Shown: positions 36,261 through 45,391, counted from the stretch's first letter. The stretch: DNA of 64,000 bases from Panacagrimonas sp052386745 (GCA_052386745.1 JBQTJW010000003.1:1-64000), one strand, 5' to 3'. Numbers and translations are program-made. The notes: a model not told the origin generated them from the sequence alone.

Positions 36261-36770
36261 TCAGGGTAGGTCTGTGGTGCACGCGGGGACCGAGGCTGGA
36301 GGCCGCACCTGGCCCTCGGCATCGATCACCATCAGCACGCTCACCGAGGTATCGACCGCGCAGGCGGAAAGATATCCGATGGCGTGTGCCGTCGATGCAA
36401 CGAAGCGCAGCACGGCCGCTTCGGACGCCAGCATGTGCGGCGGCAGCACGCCCTGAAAATACTGCTGGTTCCAGTAGTCCTCGAGCGCAGCAGGTGACTG
36501 TTGCAGCACCGCCCGGGAAAAATGCCGGCGGATGGCGCTGTCGGCCGGAAGATTCACCGGCACGATGCGGGCGCCGCTGTTCCAGAACACTTTCTTGCGC
36601 TTGAAGATCAGGGCCAGGTCGTTGACGTCCAGCTCTTCGACCGCGGCCGTCGCAGGAACCACCACGGCGATGGTGGGTGCTTCCTGCGCCCGCACGGCGC
36701 TGCACAGCACCATGCCCAGCACTGTGAGCATGGCAAGTCGCGAGCGCAGACCCTGGCCAGCGCGGATCAT
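36261..36770 (-). CDS. small periplasmic phosphate-binding-like (PstS-superfamily) protein
   Basis: The protein has 169 residues with a signal peptide (RLAMLTVLGMVLCSAVRAQ). The rest resembles one lobe of the PBP-like family found next to porins: VVVPATAAVEELDVNDLALIFKRKKVFWNSG, ADSAIRRHFSRAVLQQSP, AVLRFVASTAHAIGYLSAC. The segment LALIFKRK-xxFWxxG recurs in short PstS-like proteins. It overlaps the upstream porin stop by one base (TGATG) and is 72 bp before the czcI-like gene. The ligand is unknown; a full two-lobed SBP would need about 300 residues. Confidence 0.7.
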   Translation of the reverse strand: MIRAGQGLRSRLAMLTVLGMVLCSAVRAQEAPTIAVVVPATAAVEELDVNDLALIFKRKKVFWNSGARIVPVNLPADSAIRRHFSRAVLQQSPAALEDYWNQQYFQGVLPPHMLASEAAVLRFVASTAHAIGYLSACAVDTSVSVLMVIDAEGQVRPPASVPACTTDLP

Positions 36771-37804
36771 CAGAACAGCACGGCTAGCGAAGCCTGGAAG
36801 CCGTCCGGCACCTCCGGGGAGTGGTCCGTCACCCGGCTGAACTCGGCCTTGAGAATGACTTCGGGACGGTAGCGGTAGGCGACGCCGCCCAGGTAAAGGC
36901 TCAGGTCCTGGGTTGCGGTGACGGCATGAAAGCTTTCGTAGCGGACGATGCCGTAGAGCTTCCGGCCGAGGGGTGCAACGAACTGGACGTAGGCGCCCTG
37001 TTCGTCCTGTGTTTCCTCGTGGCCCTGGAGGGTGCGGTAGGCAAACTCGCCGGACAGCTCGAAGCGCCGGAACGTCCAGAGAAAATCACCGCTGAAGAGG
37101 TGCTTGCGCTGGTCGGCGGTGGCCTCCTGTTCGAAGCTGGCGTAGGAAAATCCGAACTGGGTGTGTGGCAGCAGGGTGGCGGCCACGCGCACACCCAGGG
37201 CCTCGCTGAACGTATCGAGTTCGGGTGCGGGGAAGATTTCTTCCCCGGGCGCGGCGTAAAGCGCGTACTCGACGCCATCTGCGCCCCAGGGCAGCACGCC
37301 GTAGACCATGGCGCCCGTCGCATTGGTCGGAAAGGTCGCCTCGGTGATGAGGGGCCGCGAGGTGGTCCAGGTCAGCGGCGACGCATGCAGCAGGTTCCAG
37401 CGCCCGATGGGCGTGAGGAATTTCCCGAAGCGGAACTTGAGCGCGTCGTCGTACAGGTAGTCGAGATAGATGCGCTCGGAGACCACGTGCAGGCGATCGG
37501 TCCCGGTGTCGCCACGTCGCACGACCAGGGCGTTCTTCAGTTCGGCTTCGGAGAAGAATTGCCAGCGACCGCCCCCATCCCACCAAAGAATGGCGCTGAG
37601 CGTGTCGAGCCCGAGCTGCGCCGGGGTGCTGGCGCTGGCGTCGCGCGTGGCAAGCGTCCCGTACCCGCCGAGCGTGAACCCGTTCCCAAGCCGCAAGCCC
37701 TTGCCCAGCTGGTAGCGCGGCGCCACCGGATCGGTTTCCGGTGCGCTTGCCGGGTCCTGCGCCGATGCAGCACTCATCCACAGCGCCAGCAGCCCCAGCA
37801 GCAC
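36770..37804 (-). CDS. outer-membrane porin-like beta-barrel protein
   Basis: This 344-residue secreted protein has many amphipathic strands (RLGNGFTLGGYGTLATRDAS, FRFGKFLTPIGRWNLLHASP, YGIVRYESFHAVTATQDLSL) and ends in a barrel-type C-terminal Phe (GFQASLAVLF). The FGKFLTPIGRWN pattern is typical of phosphate-selective OprO/OprP-like and related barrels. The GTG at 37804 gives a short signal (MLLGLLALWMSAASA) with no basic n-region, so a rarer upstream start is possible. It is divergent from the sensor kinase gene and first of a leftward gene block. Confidence 0.75.
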   Translation of the reverse strand: MLLGLLALWMSAASAQDPASAPETDPVAPRYQLGKGLRLGNGFTLGGYGTLATRDASASTPAQLGLDTLSAILWWDGGGRWQFFSEAELKNALVVRRGDTGTDRLHVVSERIYLDYLYDDALKFRFGKFLTPIGRWNLLHASPLTWTTSRPLITEATFPTNATGAMVYGVLPWGADGVEYALYAAPGEEIFPAPELDTFSEALGVRVAATLLPHTQFGFSYASFEQEATADQRKHLFSGDFLWTFRRFELSGEFAYRTLQGHEETQDEQGAYVQFVAPLGRKLYGIVRYESFHAVTATQDLSLYLGGVAYRYRPEVILKAEFSRVTDHSPEVPDGFQASLAVLF

Positions 37805-37978
37805 GATCCTGCACAGCTCAGCGCAGATGAAACCGGTCGGGCGCGTGTTCAGATGGGGAGGGAGTGGACGCTATGGAAGGGAGCCTGGGTCGCCGCGCCG
37901 GGGAGCACAGGCGTCGTCGGCGCGGCGGTATTCTAGGCCGGCCATGGACCCGTCACGATCCTCGTCTCACCCATCCGC

Positions 37979-39745
37979 GTGACGATACGTCGCATCCTGT
38001 TGTTGAGCTTCCTGCTGGTGAGCCTTGTTCCCGCTTCGGTGCTCACGGTTCTGGCCTTCAACCGCGCCCGTGCTGCGATGCAGAGCGAAATCGAGCAGAG
38101 CGTTCAGCGCTCGGCCGCGTCGGTGTCGTCGGACCTGGACAAGCTGCTCTTCGAGCGTGCGCTCAACCTCACGACCTGGACGCACCTGGAAGTCATGCAG
38201 GACCTGCGACTGGACGACGTGGACAAGCGGCTGTCGGTATTCCTGTCCGAGATCAAGCGACGGTACGGGCCGGTTTACCTGGACCTGCACGCGGTCAACC
38301 CGCAGGGACGCATCGTCGCCAGCAGCAATCCGGGACGCATCGGCACCGTGCGCGCGGCCACGAGCCCCTGGCTGGAGCTTGCGCTCCAAGGCGGAACGTT
38401 CCAGGTGGAACGCCCCGGGCCGGAGCGCCAGGGCCGCCACCTGAGCCTGCGCAGCGCCATTGATTCGAGCTTTACGGAAGGCCGCCTGGGGGAGCTGGTC
38501 CTGGAGGTGGACTGGTCGCAGATCGAACGCCTGCTGGATGCGGGGTCCAATCCCTCGCGGGAGGCGCTGGTGCTGGATACCTCGGGCGCGGTGATCGCAG
38601 CCTCGGCCGGGCTGCGTGGGCGCGGGTTCGACCTGGGCGCGGCATTGCCCGGATGGGTCGCCGGCCAGAACGGGGAACTTCGGCCCGGCGCCCCGCTCAT
38701 GGCGGGTGACGTCGTGCTGGGCAGGCGCCAGTCCAGTCGTCTGGCGCCTGCCTTGGGCAGCGGCTGGACCACGCTGCAGGTGCAGTCGACGGCCGTTGCG
38801 CTGGCGCCGGTGCATCGCATGGCCATCGCCTTTGCAGGACTGCTCGCGATGACCACGCTGGTGACGCTGGGCGTGGCCTTCGGCGTGTCGAGCGTGATCG
38901 CCCGCCCGGTGGTTGCGCTGACGGCCTTCACCCGGCGTTACCTGCAACCCGGAACGCCCCCGCAGCCTCCTCCCGAGGGCCCGGGTGAGCTGGGCGAACT
39001 CAATCGCAGCTTTCTGCGCCTGGTGGAGGACCTCCAGGCATCGCAGCAGACGCTGGTGCAGGCCTCGAAGCTGGCGGCGCTGGGCGAAGTCACGGCGCTG
39101 ATGGCACACGAGGTCCGCACGCCGCTGGGCATCCTGAAATCCTCCGCGCAGATGCTGCGGGGTGATTCCGGCCTGTCGCCGGACACGCGTGAACTCCTGC
39201 AGATCATCGGCAGCGAGACCGAGCGCCTGAACCGCCTGGTGACTTCGATGCTGGACAGCGTGCGCACCCGGCCTCCGGAGCGCAGCGCAACCGATGTCCA
39301 CGCGCTGATCGTGCATGCCGCGACCCTACTGACGGCCCAGGTCAGGGACCGGGGCGCCCGTCTGGATCTGCGCTGCGAAGCGCCCAGGTTCGTCGCCAGC
39401 TGCGATGCGGCGCAGATCACGCAGGTGCTGCTGAACCTGGTGATGAACGCCCTGCAGGTGCTGCGGCGTCCGGGGCACGTTGAAGTGCTCACCCGCAACG
39501 AGGGCGCGCGGCTGGTGATCGAAGTGGCGGACGATGGCCCCGGCATCCAGCCGCAGGACCGGCAGCGCATCTTCGAGCCCTTCGTGTTCAAGCGCGAGGG
39601 CGGCCTCGGGCTTGGTCTTGCCGTGGTCCGCCAGATCATCCGCCAGCACGGCGGCGATGTGGTGGCCGATGCGGGTCCACGTGGCGGCGCGCTGTTCCGC
39701 GTGCGGCTGCCGCTCAACGACTTTCCGGAGGAAGCAGCACGATGA
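37979..39745 (+). CDS. membrane sensor histidine kinase
   Basis: This 588-residue kinase has a TM helix at 5-27 and a periplasmic Cache-like domain at about 30-275 (LDLHAVNPQGRIVASSNPGR, LVLDTSGAVIAASAG). A second TM (MAIAFAGLLAMTTLVTLGVA) and HAMP-like linker precede HisKA with His377 (ALMAHEVRTPLGILKSSAQM). The HATPase_c domain has NLVMNALQVL, DDGPGIQ and GGLGLGLAVVRQ. It starts at GTG 37979, since an upstream ATG frame is closed by a stop. It overlaps the response-regulator gene by 4 bp (ATGA) and is divergent from the porin, which it likely regulates. Confidence 0.9.
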   Translation: MTIRRILLLSFLLVSLVPASVLTVLAFNRARAAMQSEIEQSVQRSAASVSSDLDKLLFERALNLTTWTHLEVMQDLRLDDVDKRLSVFLSEIKRRYGPVYLDLHAVNPQGRIVASSNPGRIGTVRAATSPWLELALQGGTFQVERPGPERQGRHLSLRSAIDSSFTEGRLGELVLEVDWSQIERLLDAGSNPSREALVLDTSGAVIAASAGLRGRGFDLGAALPGWVAGQNGELRPGAPLMAGDVVLGRRQSSRLAPALGSGWTTLQVQSTAVALAPVHRMAIAFAGLLAMTTLVTLGVAFGVSSVIARPVVALTAFTRRYLQPGTPPQPPPEGPGELGELNRSFLRLVEDLQASQQTLVQASKLAALGEVTALMAHEVRTPLGILKSSAQMLRGDSGLSPDTRELLQIIGSETERLNRLVTSMLDSVRTRPPERSATDVHALIVHAATLLTAQVRDRGARLDLRCEAPRFVASCDAAQITQVLLNLVMNALQVLRRPGHVEVLTRNEGARLVIEVADDGPGIQPQDRQRIFEPFVFKREGGLGLGLAVVRQIIRQHGGDVVADAGPRGGALFRVRLPLNDFPEEAAR

Positions 39746-41124
39746 AGGACGTCCGTGTGCTGGTGGTGGACGACGAGCCGAACATGCGCCGGGTGCTGGA
39801 GATCATGCTGGCACGGCGCGGCTACAGGACCTGGTCGGCCGCCGATGGACTCGAAGCGTTCGGGCTGCTCCAGGACACCACGGTGGACCTGGTCATCAGT
39901 GACCTGCGCATGCCGCAACTCAACGGCATCGAACTGCTGGGCAAGCTGCGCGCGGCCGGCAACGATGTCCCCCTCATCATGATCACGGCACAGGGAAGCA
40001 TCGAGAGCGCCGTGGAGGCGATGCGCCTGGGCGCCTGCGATTACCTGCTGCGGCCCTTCGACACCGAAACGCTGGACTTGGCGATTGGCCGCGTGTTCCA
40101 GGTCCGCGAAGTCCTGCAGCAGAAGGAGTTCCTGCGCGGCGAGGTCGAGCGAAGCTGGGACGGCCTGGTTGGCAGCAGCCCGGCGATGCTGCGCCTGCGC
40201 CAGCAGATCGCCCAGGTCAGCCCCACCCGCGCATCGGTCCTGCTGACCGGTGAAACCGGCACCGGCAAGGAGGTGGTAGCGCGGGCCATCCACCGGGGGT
40301 CCGGGCGGCAAGCACAGCTCTTCGTCCCCATCAACTGCGCGGCCATCCCCGCGGACATCCTGGAAAGCGAGCTCTTCGGCCACGAACGAGGCGCCTTCAC
40401 CGGCGCGCTGAAACAGCGCATCGGCAAATTCGAACTGGCACAACAGGGCACCGTGTTTCTGGACGAAATCACGGAGATGCCGACTGCCCTGCAATCGAAG
40501 CTGCTGCGCGTCCTCCAGGAAGGATGCGTGGAACGCTTGGGCGGAAACCGCAGCATCGAGCTGGACGTGCGGGTCATTGCCGCCACCAACCGCTCGCCGA
40601 AGACGGCCATTCGCGAGGGCCGGCTCCGCGAGGACCTGTACTTCCGGCTGAATGTATTTGCCATCGAAGTGCCGCCCCTGAGGGAGCGTCTGGACGACAT
40701 CCCGGAACTGCTGCGGCATTTCATCGGCCTGCATTCATCCGCCGGTGGCCCTGCACCAGGCGCGTCGCGCGCGGTGCTGGATTTGCTGACCGGCTATCCG
40801 TGGCCGGGCAACGTGCGCGAACTGGGCAACCTGGTGGAGCGCGCGCTGATCCTGAGCGGAGGAAACGGCCTGGAACCGCAGCACTTTTCGCTCGAAGGAT
40901 CCCGCCCTGGTCCATCGGAAGCGCCGTCTGCCAATGCTGAGGAGAACATTTCCCTGGACCCGGCCGTTGAGGCGCTCGAACGGCGGCTGATTGCGGAGGC
41001 GCTGCGACGCGCGGGCGACAACAAGACCCGCGCGGCGCAGCTGCTGCAGATCAGCGAGCGGTCGATCTGGTACAAGCTCAAGAAATACGGGCTGGGCACG
41101 GGGCAGGAACCACAGGTCGGATGA
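39742..41124 (+). CDS. NtrC-family sigma-54-dependent response regulator
   Basis: This 460-residue protein has a REC domain (Asp54 in VISDLRMP), a AAA+ sigma-54 activator domain and a Fis-type HTH. The AAA+ domain carries Walker A GETGTGKE (170-177), GAFTGA (218-223) and Walker B VFLDEITEMP. The HTH is LRRAGDNKTRAAQLLQISER. It would activate sigma-54 promoters. The usual conserved REC Lys is replaced by Arg (YLLRPFD, residue 104), and no clear -24/-12 site was found in the porin or czc upstream gaps. Its targets may be elsewhere. Confidence 0.92.
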   Translation: MKDVRVLVVDDEPNMRRVLEIMLARRGYRTWSAADGLEAFGLLQDTTVDLVISDLRMPQLNGIELLGKLRAAGNDVPLIMITAQGSIESAVEAMRLGACDYLLRPFDTETLDLAIGRVFQVREVLQQKEFLRGEVERSWDGLVGSSPAMLRLRQQIAQVSPTRASVLLTGETGTGKEVVARAIHRGSGRQAQLFVPINCAAIPADILESELFGHERGAFTGALKQRIGKFELAQQGTVFLDEITEMPTALQSKLLRVLQEGCVERLGGNRSIELDVRVIAATNRSPKTAIREGRLREDLYFRLNVFAIEVPPLRERLDDIPELLRHFIGLHSSAGGPAPGASRAVLDLLTGYPWPGNVRELGNLVERALILSGGNGLEPQHFSLEGSRPGPSEAPSANAEENISLDPAVEALERRLIAEALRRAGDNKTRAAQLLQISERSIWYKLKKYGLGTGQEPQVG

Positions 41125-41203
41125 TTCGCTCATGCTGACGGGAGGCCTCGCTTCCACCGGCGCATGCCCCATACGATTCGTGCCTCACGCCGCCCGACCT
41201 TCC

Positions 41204-41683
41204 ATGACTCCGACCCGACTTGTTCTGCTGATGGCGCTGCTCGCATTGCCATTGGGGGCCAGTGCCGAAACCTTTGCCAATCGCGGCAAGGGCTATTCCT
41301 TCGAGGCGCCGCGACACTGGCGGCTGGTCAACCCCGACTTCATGCTGATGAGCGCCAGTGGCGCGTCGCTTTCGGAATCGGACCTGCCGCAGGGCCCCCG
41401 GTCGCTGGAACGCATCAGCAAGACCGCCGGGATGATCGCCTGCATCGGCGCGGACTATCAGACGACCAATGAGCGCTTCAAGCTCGATGGTGAGAACTGG
41501 AAAGGGCTGGTGACCGTGTTTCTGGAGCCGGCGCGCATCAACCGGCAGCCCCGGCACGTCCTGCAGCTGGTGGCACAGAACGGGGACAAGTACCGCCTGT
41601 TCTACCTCGCCGTTCCCAGCCGCGAATGGTTGAGCGACCGCGAATCCTTCCAGAAACTGCTCGGAACGCTGCGCCTCGGCTGA
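41204..41683 (+). CDS. secreted hypothetical protein
   Basis: This 159-residue protein has a clear signal peptide (LVLLMALLALPLGASAETF) and a small beta-rich domain (RGKGYSFEAPRHWRLVNP ... HVLQLVAQNGDKYRLFYLAV) that looks like a PsbP/Mog1-type alpha-beta fold found in many lipoproteins and secreted proteins. No catalytic motif is visible. The ATG at 41204 starts the signal peptide; the same frame is open far upstream inside the regulator gene. It follows the two-component pair by 79 bp in the same direction. Confidence 0.7.
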   Translation: MTPTRLVLLMALLALPLGASAETFANRGKGYSFEAPRHWRLVNPDFMLMSASGASLSESDLPQGPRSLERISKTAGMIACIGADYQTTNERFKLDGENWKGLVTVFLEPARINRQPRHVLQLVAQNGDKYRLFYLAVPSREWLSDRESFQKLLGTLRLG

Positions 41684-41808
41684 ACCGGGAGGTAATGGAG
41701 CCGTTACAATTTTGCGCTCCATCCTCGCCCCGTCATTGCCTTGATCTGCCTCATCGCCAGTCGCACTGATCCCCGCCGCGATCCTGGCCCGCACGATCAA
41801 GCCTGGTC

Positions 41809-42681
41809 ATGAGCGCGCAACTCATCGATGGCAAGGCGGTTGCTGCCAGGATCCAGGCGGACCTGAAACTCGCCATCGACGCCCGCCTTCGCCGGGGCCA
41901 GCGTGCGCCGGCGCTCGCGACGGTGCTGGTCGGCGAGGACCCGGCATCGCATATTTACGTGCGCAACAAGCGGCGCACCTGCGTGGCGCTTGGCATTCGG
42001 TCCGTGCCGGTGCACCTGGATGCAGGGATCGACACGGCGGAACTGCTGGCGCAGGTGGACCGGCTGAACGCCGACGAATCGGTCGACGGCATCCTGGTCC
42101 AGCTTCCCCTGCCGCCACAGCTCGACACCACTGCCGTGATCGAGCGGATACGGCCAGACAAGGACGTGGATGGCTTCCATCCCTACAATCTGGGCCGGCT
42201 GGCGCAGCGGCAGCCGGTGCTGCGCCCCTGCACTCCCTACGGGGTGATCGAGTTGCTGCGTTCGATCGGGGAACCCTTCTACGGGCGCCGCGCAGTGGTC
42301 GTCGGCGCGAGCAATATCGTGGGCCGCCCCATGGGCCTGGAGCTGTTGCTCGCAGGAGCCACCACGACAGTATGCCACCGCTTCACCCGTGACCTGGAAG
42401 TCGAAGTGGCGCGCGCCGAGATCGTGGTGGTGGCCGTCGGCAAGCCGGGCCTGGTCCGCGGCGAATGGATCGCGCCAGGTGCCACCGTGGTGGATGTGGG
42501 CATGAACCGGCTGGACGACGGCTCCCTGTGCGGAGACGTGGAATTTGCCACGGCATCGCAGCGGGCGGCATGGATCACGCCCGTCCCCGGGGGTGTGGGC
42601 CCGATGACGGTGACGATGCTGATGTCCAACACCCTCGCCGCTGCCGAGGCGCGGAGCGCTGTCGAGGAGCCTGGGCAGTAG
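41809..42681 (+). CDS. folD: bifunctional methylenetetrahydrofolate dehydrogenase/cyclohydrolase
   Basis: This 290-residue cytosolic enzyme interconverts 5,10-methylene-, methenyl- and 10-formyl-THF with NADP+. Diagnostic segments are SHIYVRNKRRTC (catalytic Tyr and Lys), VDGILVQLPLPPQLD, PCTPYGVIELL, VGASNIVGRPMGLELL and PVPGGVGPMTVTMLM. Length is as expected. Start is ATG 41809. It is a single-gene unit that converges on the outer-membrane barrel gene with 64 bp between stops. Confidence 0.97.
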   Translation: MSAQLIDGKAVAARIQADLKLAIDARLRRGQRAPALATVLVGEDPASHIYVRNKRRTCVALGIRSVPVHLDAGIDTAELLAQVDRLNADESVDGILVQLPLPPQLDTTAVIERIRPDKDVDGFHPYNLGRLAQRQPVLRPCTPYGVIELLRSIGEPFYGRRAVVVGASNIVGRPMGLELLLAGATTTVCHRFTRDLEVEVARAEIVVVAVGKPGLVRGEWIAPGATVVDVGMNRLDDGSLCGDVEFATASQRAAWITPVPGGVGPMTVTMLMSNTLAAAEARSAVEEPGQ

Positions 42682-42745
42682 TAACGCGCGCGGCCGAGGC
42701 GGCGCCCTTGCGGCCGGACCCCTGGCGCAGGCAGGCAGGCCGGCG

Positions 42746-43951
42746 CTAACGGATCGGATAGCGCAGGCGCACTTCCAGCCCGATGCGAAAATCGTCGAAC
42801 TCTTCTTCGGCGAAATTCGATGCGCGATCCTCCCACGCGACGTTGGGCATCAGCACCAGCCAGTCGCGCGGAATGTATTCGAGCTTGAGCCCAGCAGACT
42901 GAATCCGGTCGGTGCGGCCGGTCGCGCCTCTGAAATCCGCCTGGTTGTTGGCATACGTGGTGGTCAGGACCGTTTCGCGCGTGGGGCTCCAGCTGAAATT
43001 CACGTCGCCACCGGTGATGACCACGAAGTTTTCGTTCTGCTGATCCACGCTGTACGAGCGGCGCTGGAAACCGGCCTTGACGTTCGTCTTGGCTGAGATG
43101 CTGCGCTGGTAATACACGGCGCCTGTAGCACCGGAATAATCCTCGACATCCGATCCCTGGTTGTCGCGGTCGGTGACGCCAAGCTGGATCTCGAAGCGGG
43201 AAATCTCGCTGAACACCCAGATCACGACAGCCTGGTAGGCGATCTGATCGAACTCCTCCGTCAGGCCGCCAGTCGGGACGCGGTTGATGTAGTCGCCCGC
43301 GGTGTACTCGACCTCCAGTCCGATGGAACTCTGCTTGTCTCCGAGGAGCGCCAGTCCGACCGCGCCCTGCTGCTCGTTGCGATCCTGGTCGCGCGATGCG
43401 TCCAGCGTGTGCCGCAGCCTTTGCACCTTGAACCGCGTACGCAGCTCGTAGTCGCGCAGCAGGCGCAGATTGACCGTCCCCGTGGCATCCCGGTATCGCT
43501 GGAAACCGAGGTCGGCTCCAACGGAGATGTTCGCGAAGTCCTGGACCAGACGGCTGTCTCCCAACCTGAGGGTGCCGTTCAGAACCGAACCCAGATTCCA
43601 GTCGGTGCCTGCCGTGACCTCGTATCCGTCGTGATCGAGGTTGTCGTAATGGTCGTACCGGTACTCGCGACCTTCGCCTTTCAGGAAAAACCGCTGCAAA
43701 CCCGCCTTGTACTGGGTTTCCAGCCCCGCCGCGTACTTGGTCAGGGTGTCTTGCTGCGTATCGTCACCCAGCAGGCCCAGGGACTCGTTCGCGTCACGGG
43801 TGCGGAAAACGTTGTTGTCGTACTGGATCGACGAGCCGACATAGGGAAACGCCTCGAATTCGGCGCGGGCACTCAGCGGCGCCAGGGCGGCAATGCCAGC
43901 CATCACGAGGCCCAGGCGGACGCGGGCGGGGAATGAATGCATAGCTGCCAT
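42746..43951 (-). CDS. exopolysaccharide-associated outer-membrane beta-barrel protein (EpsL-like)
   Basis: This 401-residue protein has a signal peptide (LVMAGIAALAPLSARAEF) and at least twenty amphipathic strands of the kind seen in EpsL-type barrels of exosortase-linked polysaccharide operons (FEAFPYVGSSIQYDNNVFRT, GLEVEYTAGDYIN, YYQRSISAKTNVKAGFQRR). The C-terminus ends FRIGLEVRLRYPIR. It would form an outer-membrane channel or lining protein for exported glycan. It lies 33 bp after the sugar transferase gene on the same strand. No other EPS genes are in the window. Confidence 0.75.
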   Translation of the reverse strand: MAAMHSFPARVRLGLVMAGIAALAPLSARAEFEAFPYVGSSIQYDNNVFRTRDANESLGLLGDDTQQDTLTKYAAGLETQYKAGLQRFFLKGEGREYRYDHYDNLDHDGYEVTAGTDWNLGSVLNGTLRLGDSRLVQDFANISVGADLGFQRYRDATGTVNLRLLRDYELRTRFKVQRLRHTLDASRDQDRNEQQGAVGLALLGDKQSSIGLEVEYTAGDYINRVPTGGLTEEFDQIAYQAVVIWVFSEISRFEIQLGVTDRDNQGSDVEDYSGATGAVYYQRSISAKTNVKAGFQRRSYSVDQQNENFVVITGGDVNFSWSPTRETVLTTTYANNQADFRGATGRTDRIQSAGLKLEYIPRDWLVLMPNVAWEDRASNFAEEEFDDFRIGLEVRLRYPIR

Positions 43952-43984
43952 GTTTCCGCTCCTTGAATGGAAAGCCGGGAAAAT

Positions 43985-45391
43985 CTAGTACGCGTTCTTG
44001 TCGCGGAAAATCATGGCCACCGTCATGAGGACGATTCGAAGATCCATCATCGGCGACCAGTTCTTGATGTACTCCAGGTCGAACCGGATGCGTTCTTCCA
44101 TCCTGACGAGCTGTTCGGTCTCGCCGCGCAGTCCATGAACCTGCGCCCACCCGGTCAATCCCGGCTTGACCTTGTGGCGAACCATGTACCGCTTCACCGC
44201 CTTCCGGTAGTGCTCGTTGTGCGCCACGGTGTGGGGGCGCGGGCCCACCACGCTCATCTCGCCCTTCAGCACGTTGAAGAACTGCGGAAGCTCGTCGATG
44301 GAGGTTCGGCGTATGAACCGTCCAACTGGCGTGACCCGGGGATCGTTGCGGGTGGCCTGGTCGAGATCACGGCTTCCCGTCGGCCCTCGCCCACCCGTCG
44401 GATCCTCCACGTACATCGACCGGAACTTGTAGAGCATGAAACGCTGCCCGTTCAGTCCGTAGCGCTTCTGCTTGAAGATGATCGGCCCCGGGGACGTCAG
44501 CTTCACCGCCAGCGCAATGGTGATGAGCAGGGGCGAGAGCGCCAGGATCACGGCGGAGGCGAAGAGAAAATCGAAGATCTGCTTGAGGATGCCATCGGCT
44601 CCATAGAACGGGGCCTCCGCAATCTCGAGCACCGTGATGCCTTCCACTTCCCGCACCTGCGCCTCGAACAGGTTGATGATGAGGAAATCCGGCACGTAAT
44701 AGACCGAGGCGGTGGTATCGCCCAACTCATCCAGCAGGCTCAGCGCCCGACGACCACCGTCGTCGGGCAGCACGATGAACACCACGTCGATATTGTGGTC
44801 GCGCACGTACTGCGCCGTGTTGCGGGCCTTCCCGAGATAGGCCGCGCCCTCCAGCGGACCGCCGATACGGTCCATGTCGCGGTCCTCGAAGAAGCCCACG
44901 AGTTCGAACGATCGCGATGCCCGCAGATTGCGCCCCAGCCCGCGCGCCGAATCGTTGACAAACACCACCACCGCGGTCCGTTTGCTCACCATCTGCGGCA
45001 GGAAGCCCTGCGCCAGCCCCACGCAGAACTTATGCAACAGCAACAGCACGATGGGTGTGGTCACGAACCAGATCAGCAGCACCCGCCGCGAGAAATACTC
45101 GGAGTACCGGGTGACGTAACCCACCAGCAGGAGGAAGCCGACCATGGTCACCCAGGTCCAGTACATCCCGGTCCCGACCGACCCCTGCCTGCCCGGCAGC
45201 CACGGCGTCAGCAGGTCGTAGCGGCGCAGCGTCAGGAAGCCGATCGCGCCCATCACGATCGCCAACACCTGGTAGGCCAGGCTGAACGGTTCGCCGATGG
45301 CCAGGGCGATGATCCAGAGATTGCCGGCGATGATCAGCGCGTACAGCGTGCCCTGGATGGCGCCGGACTGGGACTGCCGGTTACCGCCCAA
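43985..45391 (-). CDS. undecaprenyl-phosphate glucose/galactose phosphotransferase (WcaJ/EpsB type)
   Basis: The 468-residue inner-membrane protein begins with about five helices (1-130). A CoA-binding-like nucleotide domain follows (VVVFVNDSARGLGRNLRASR ... VVFIVLPDDGGRRAL). The C-terminal PF02397 catalytic domain (about 265-468) carries SPGPIIFKQKRYGLNGQ, YKFRSMYVE, IRRTSIDELPQFFNVLKG, MSVVGPRPHTVAHNEHY and KPGLTGWAQVHG. It loads the first sugar phosphate onto undecaprenyl phosphate to start exopolysaccharide synthesis. Upstream bases 45392-45806 (415 bp) hold no gene, only the probable promoter region. Confidence 0.93.
   Translation of the reverse strand: MGGNRQSQSGAIQGTLYALIIAGNLWIIALAIGEPFSLAYQVLAIVMGAIGFLTLRRYDLLTPWLPGRQGSVGTGMYWTWVTMVGFLLLVGYVTRYSEYFSRRVLLIWFVTTPIVLLLLHKFCVGLAQGFLPQMVSKRTAVVVFVNDSARGLGRNLRASRSFELVGFFEDRDMDRIGGPLEGAAYLGKARNTAQYVRDHNIDVVFIVLPDDGGRRALSLLDELGDTTASVYYVPDFLIINLFEAQVREVEGITVLEIAEAPFYGADGILKQIFDFLFASAVILALSPLLITIALAVKLTSPGPIIFKQKRYGLNGQRFMLYKFRSMYVEDPTGGRGPTGSRDLDQATRNDPRVTPVGRFIRRTSIDELPQFFNVLKGEMSVVGPRPHTVAHNEHYRKAVKRYMVRHKVKPGLTGWAQVHGLRGETEQLVRMEERIRFDLEYIKNWSPMMDLRIVLMTVAMIFRDKNAY

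Noticed and set aside
37805..37978. A sigma-54 (-24/-12) promoter between the porin and the kinase
   Set aside because: Neither strand of the gap has a GG/GC pair spaced as TGGCAC-N5-TTGC; the regulator target remains unknown.
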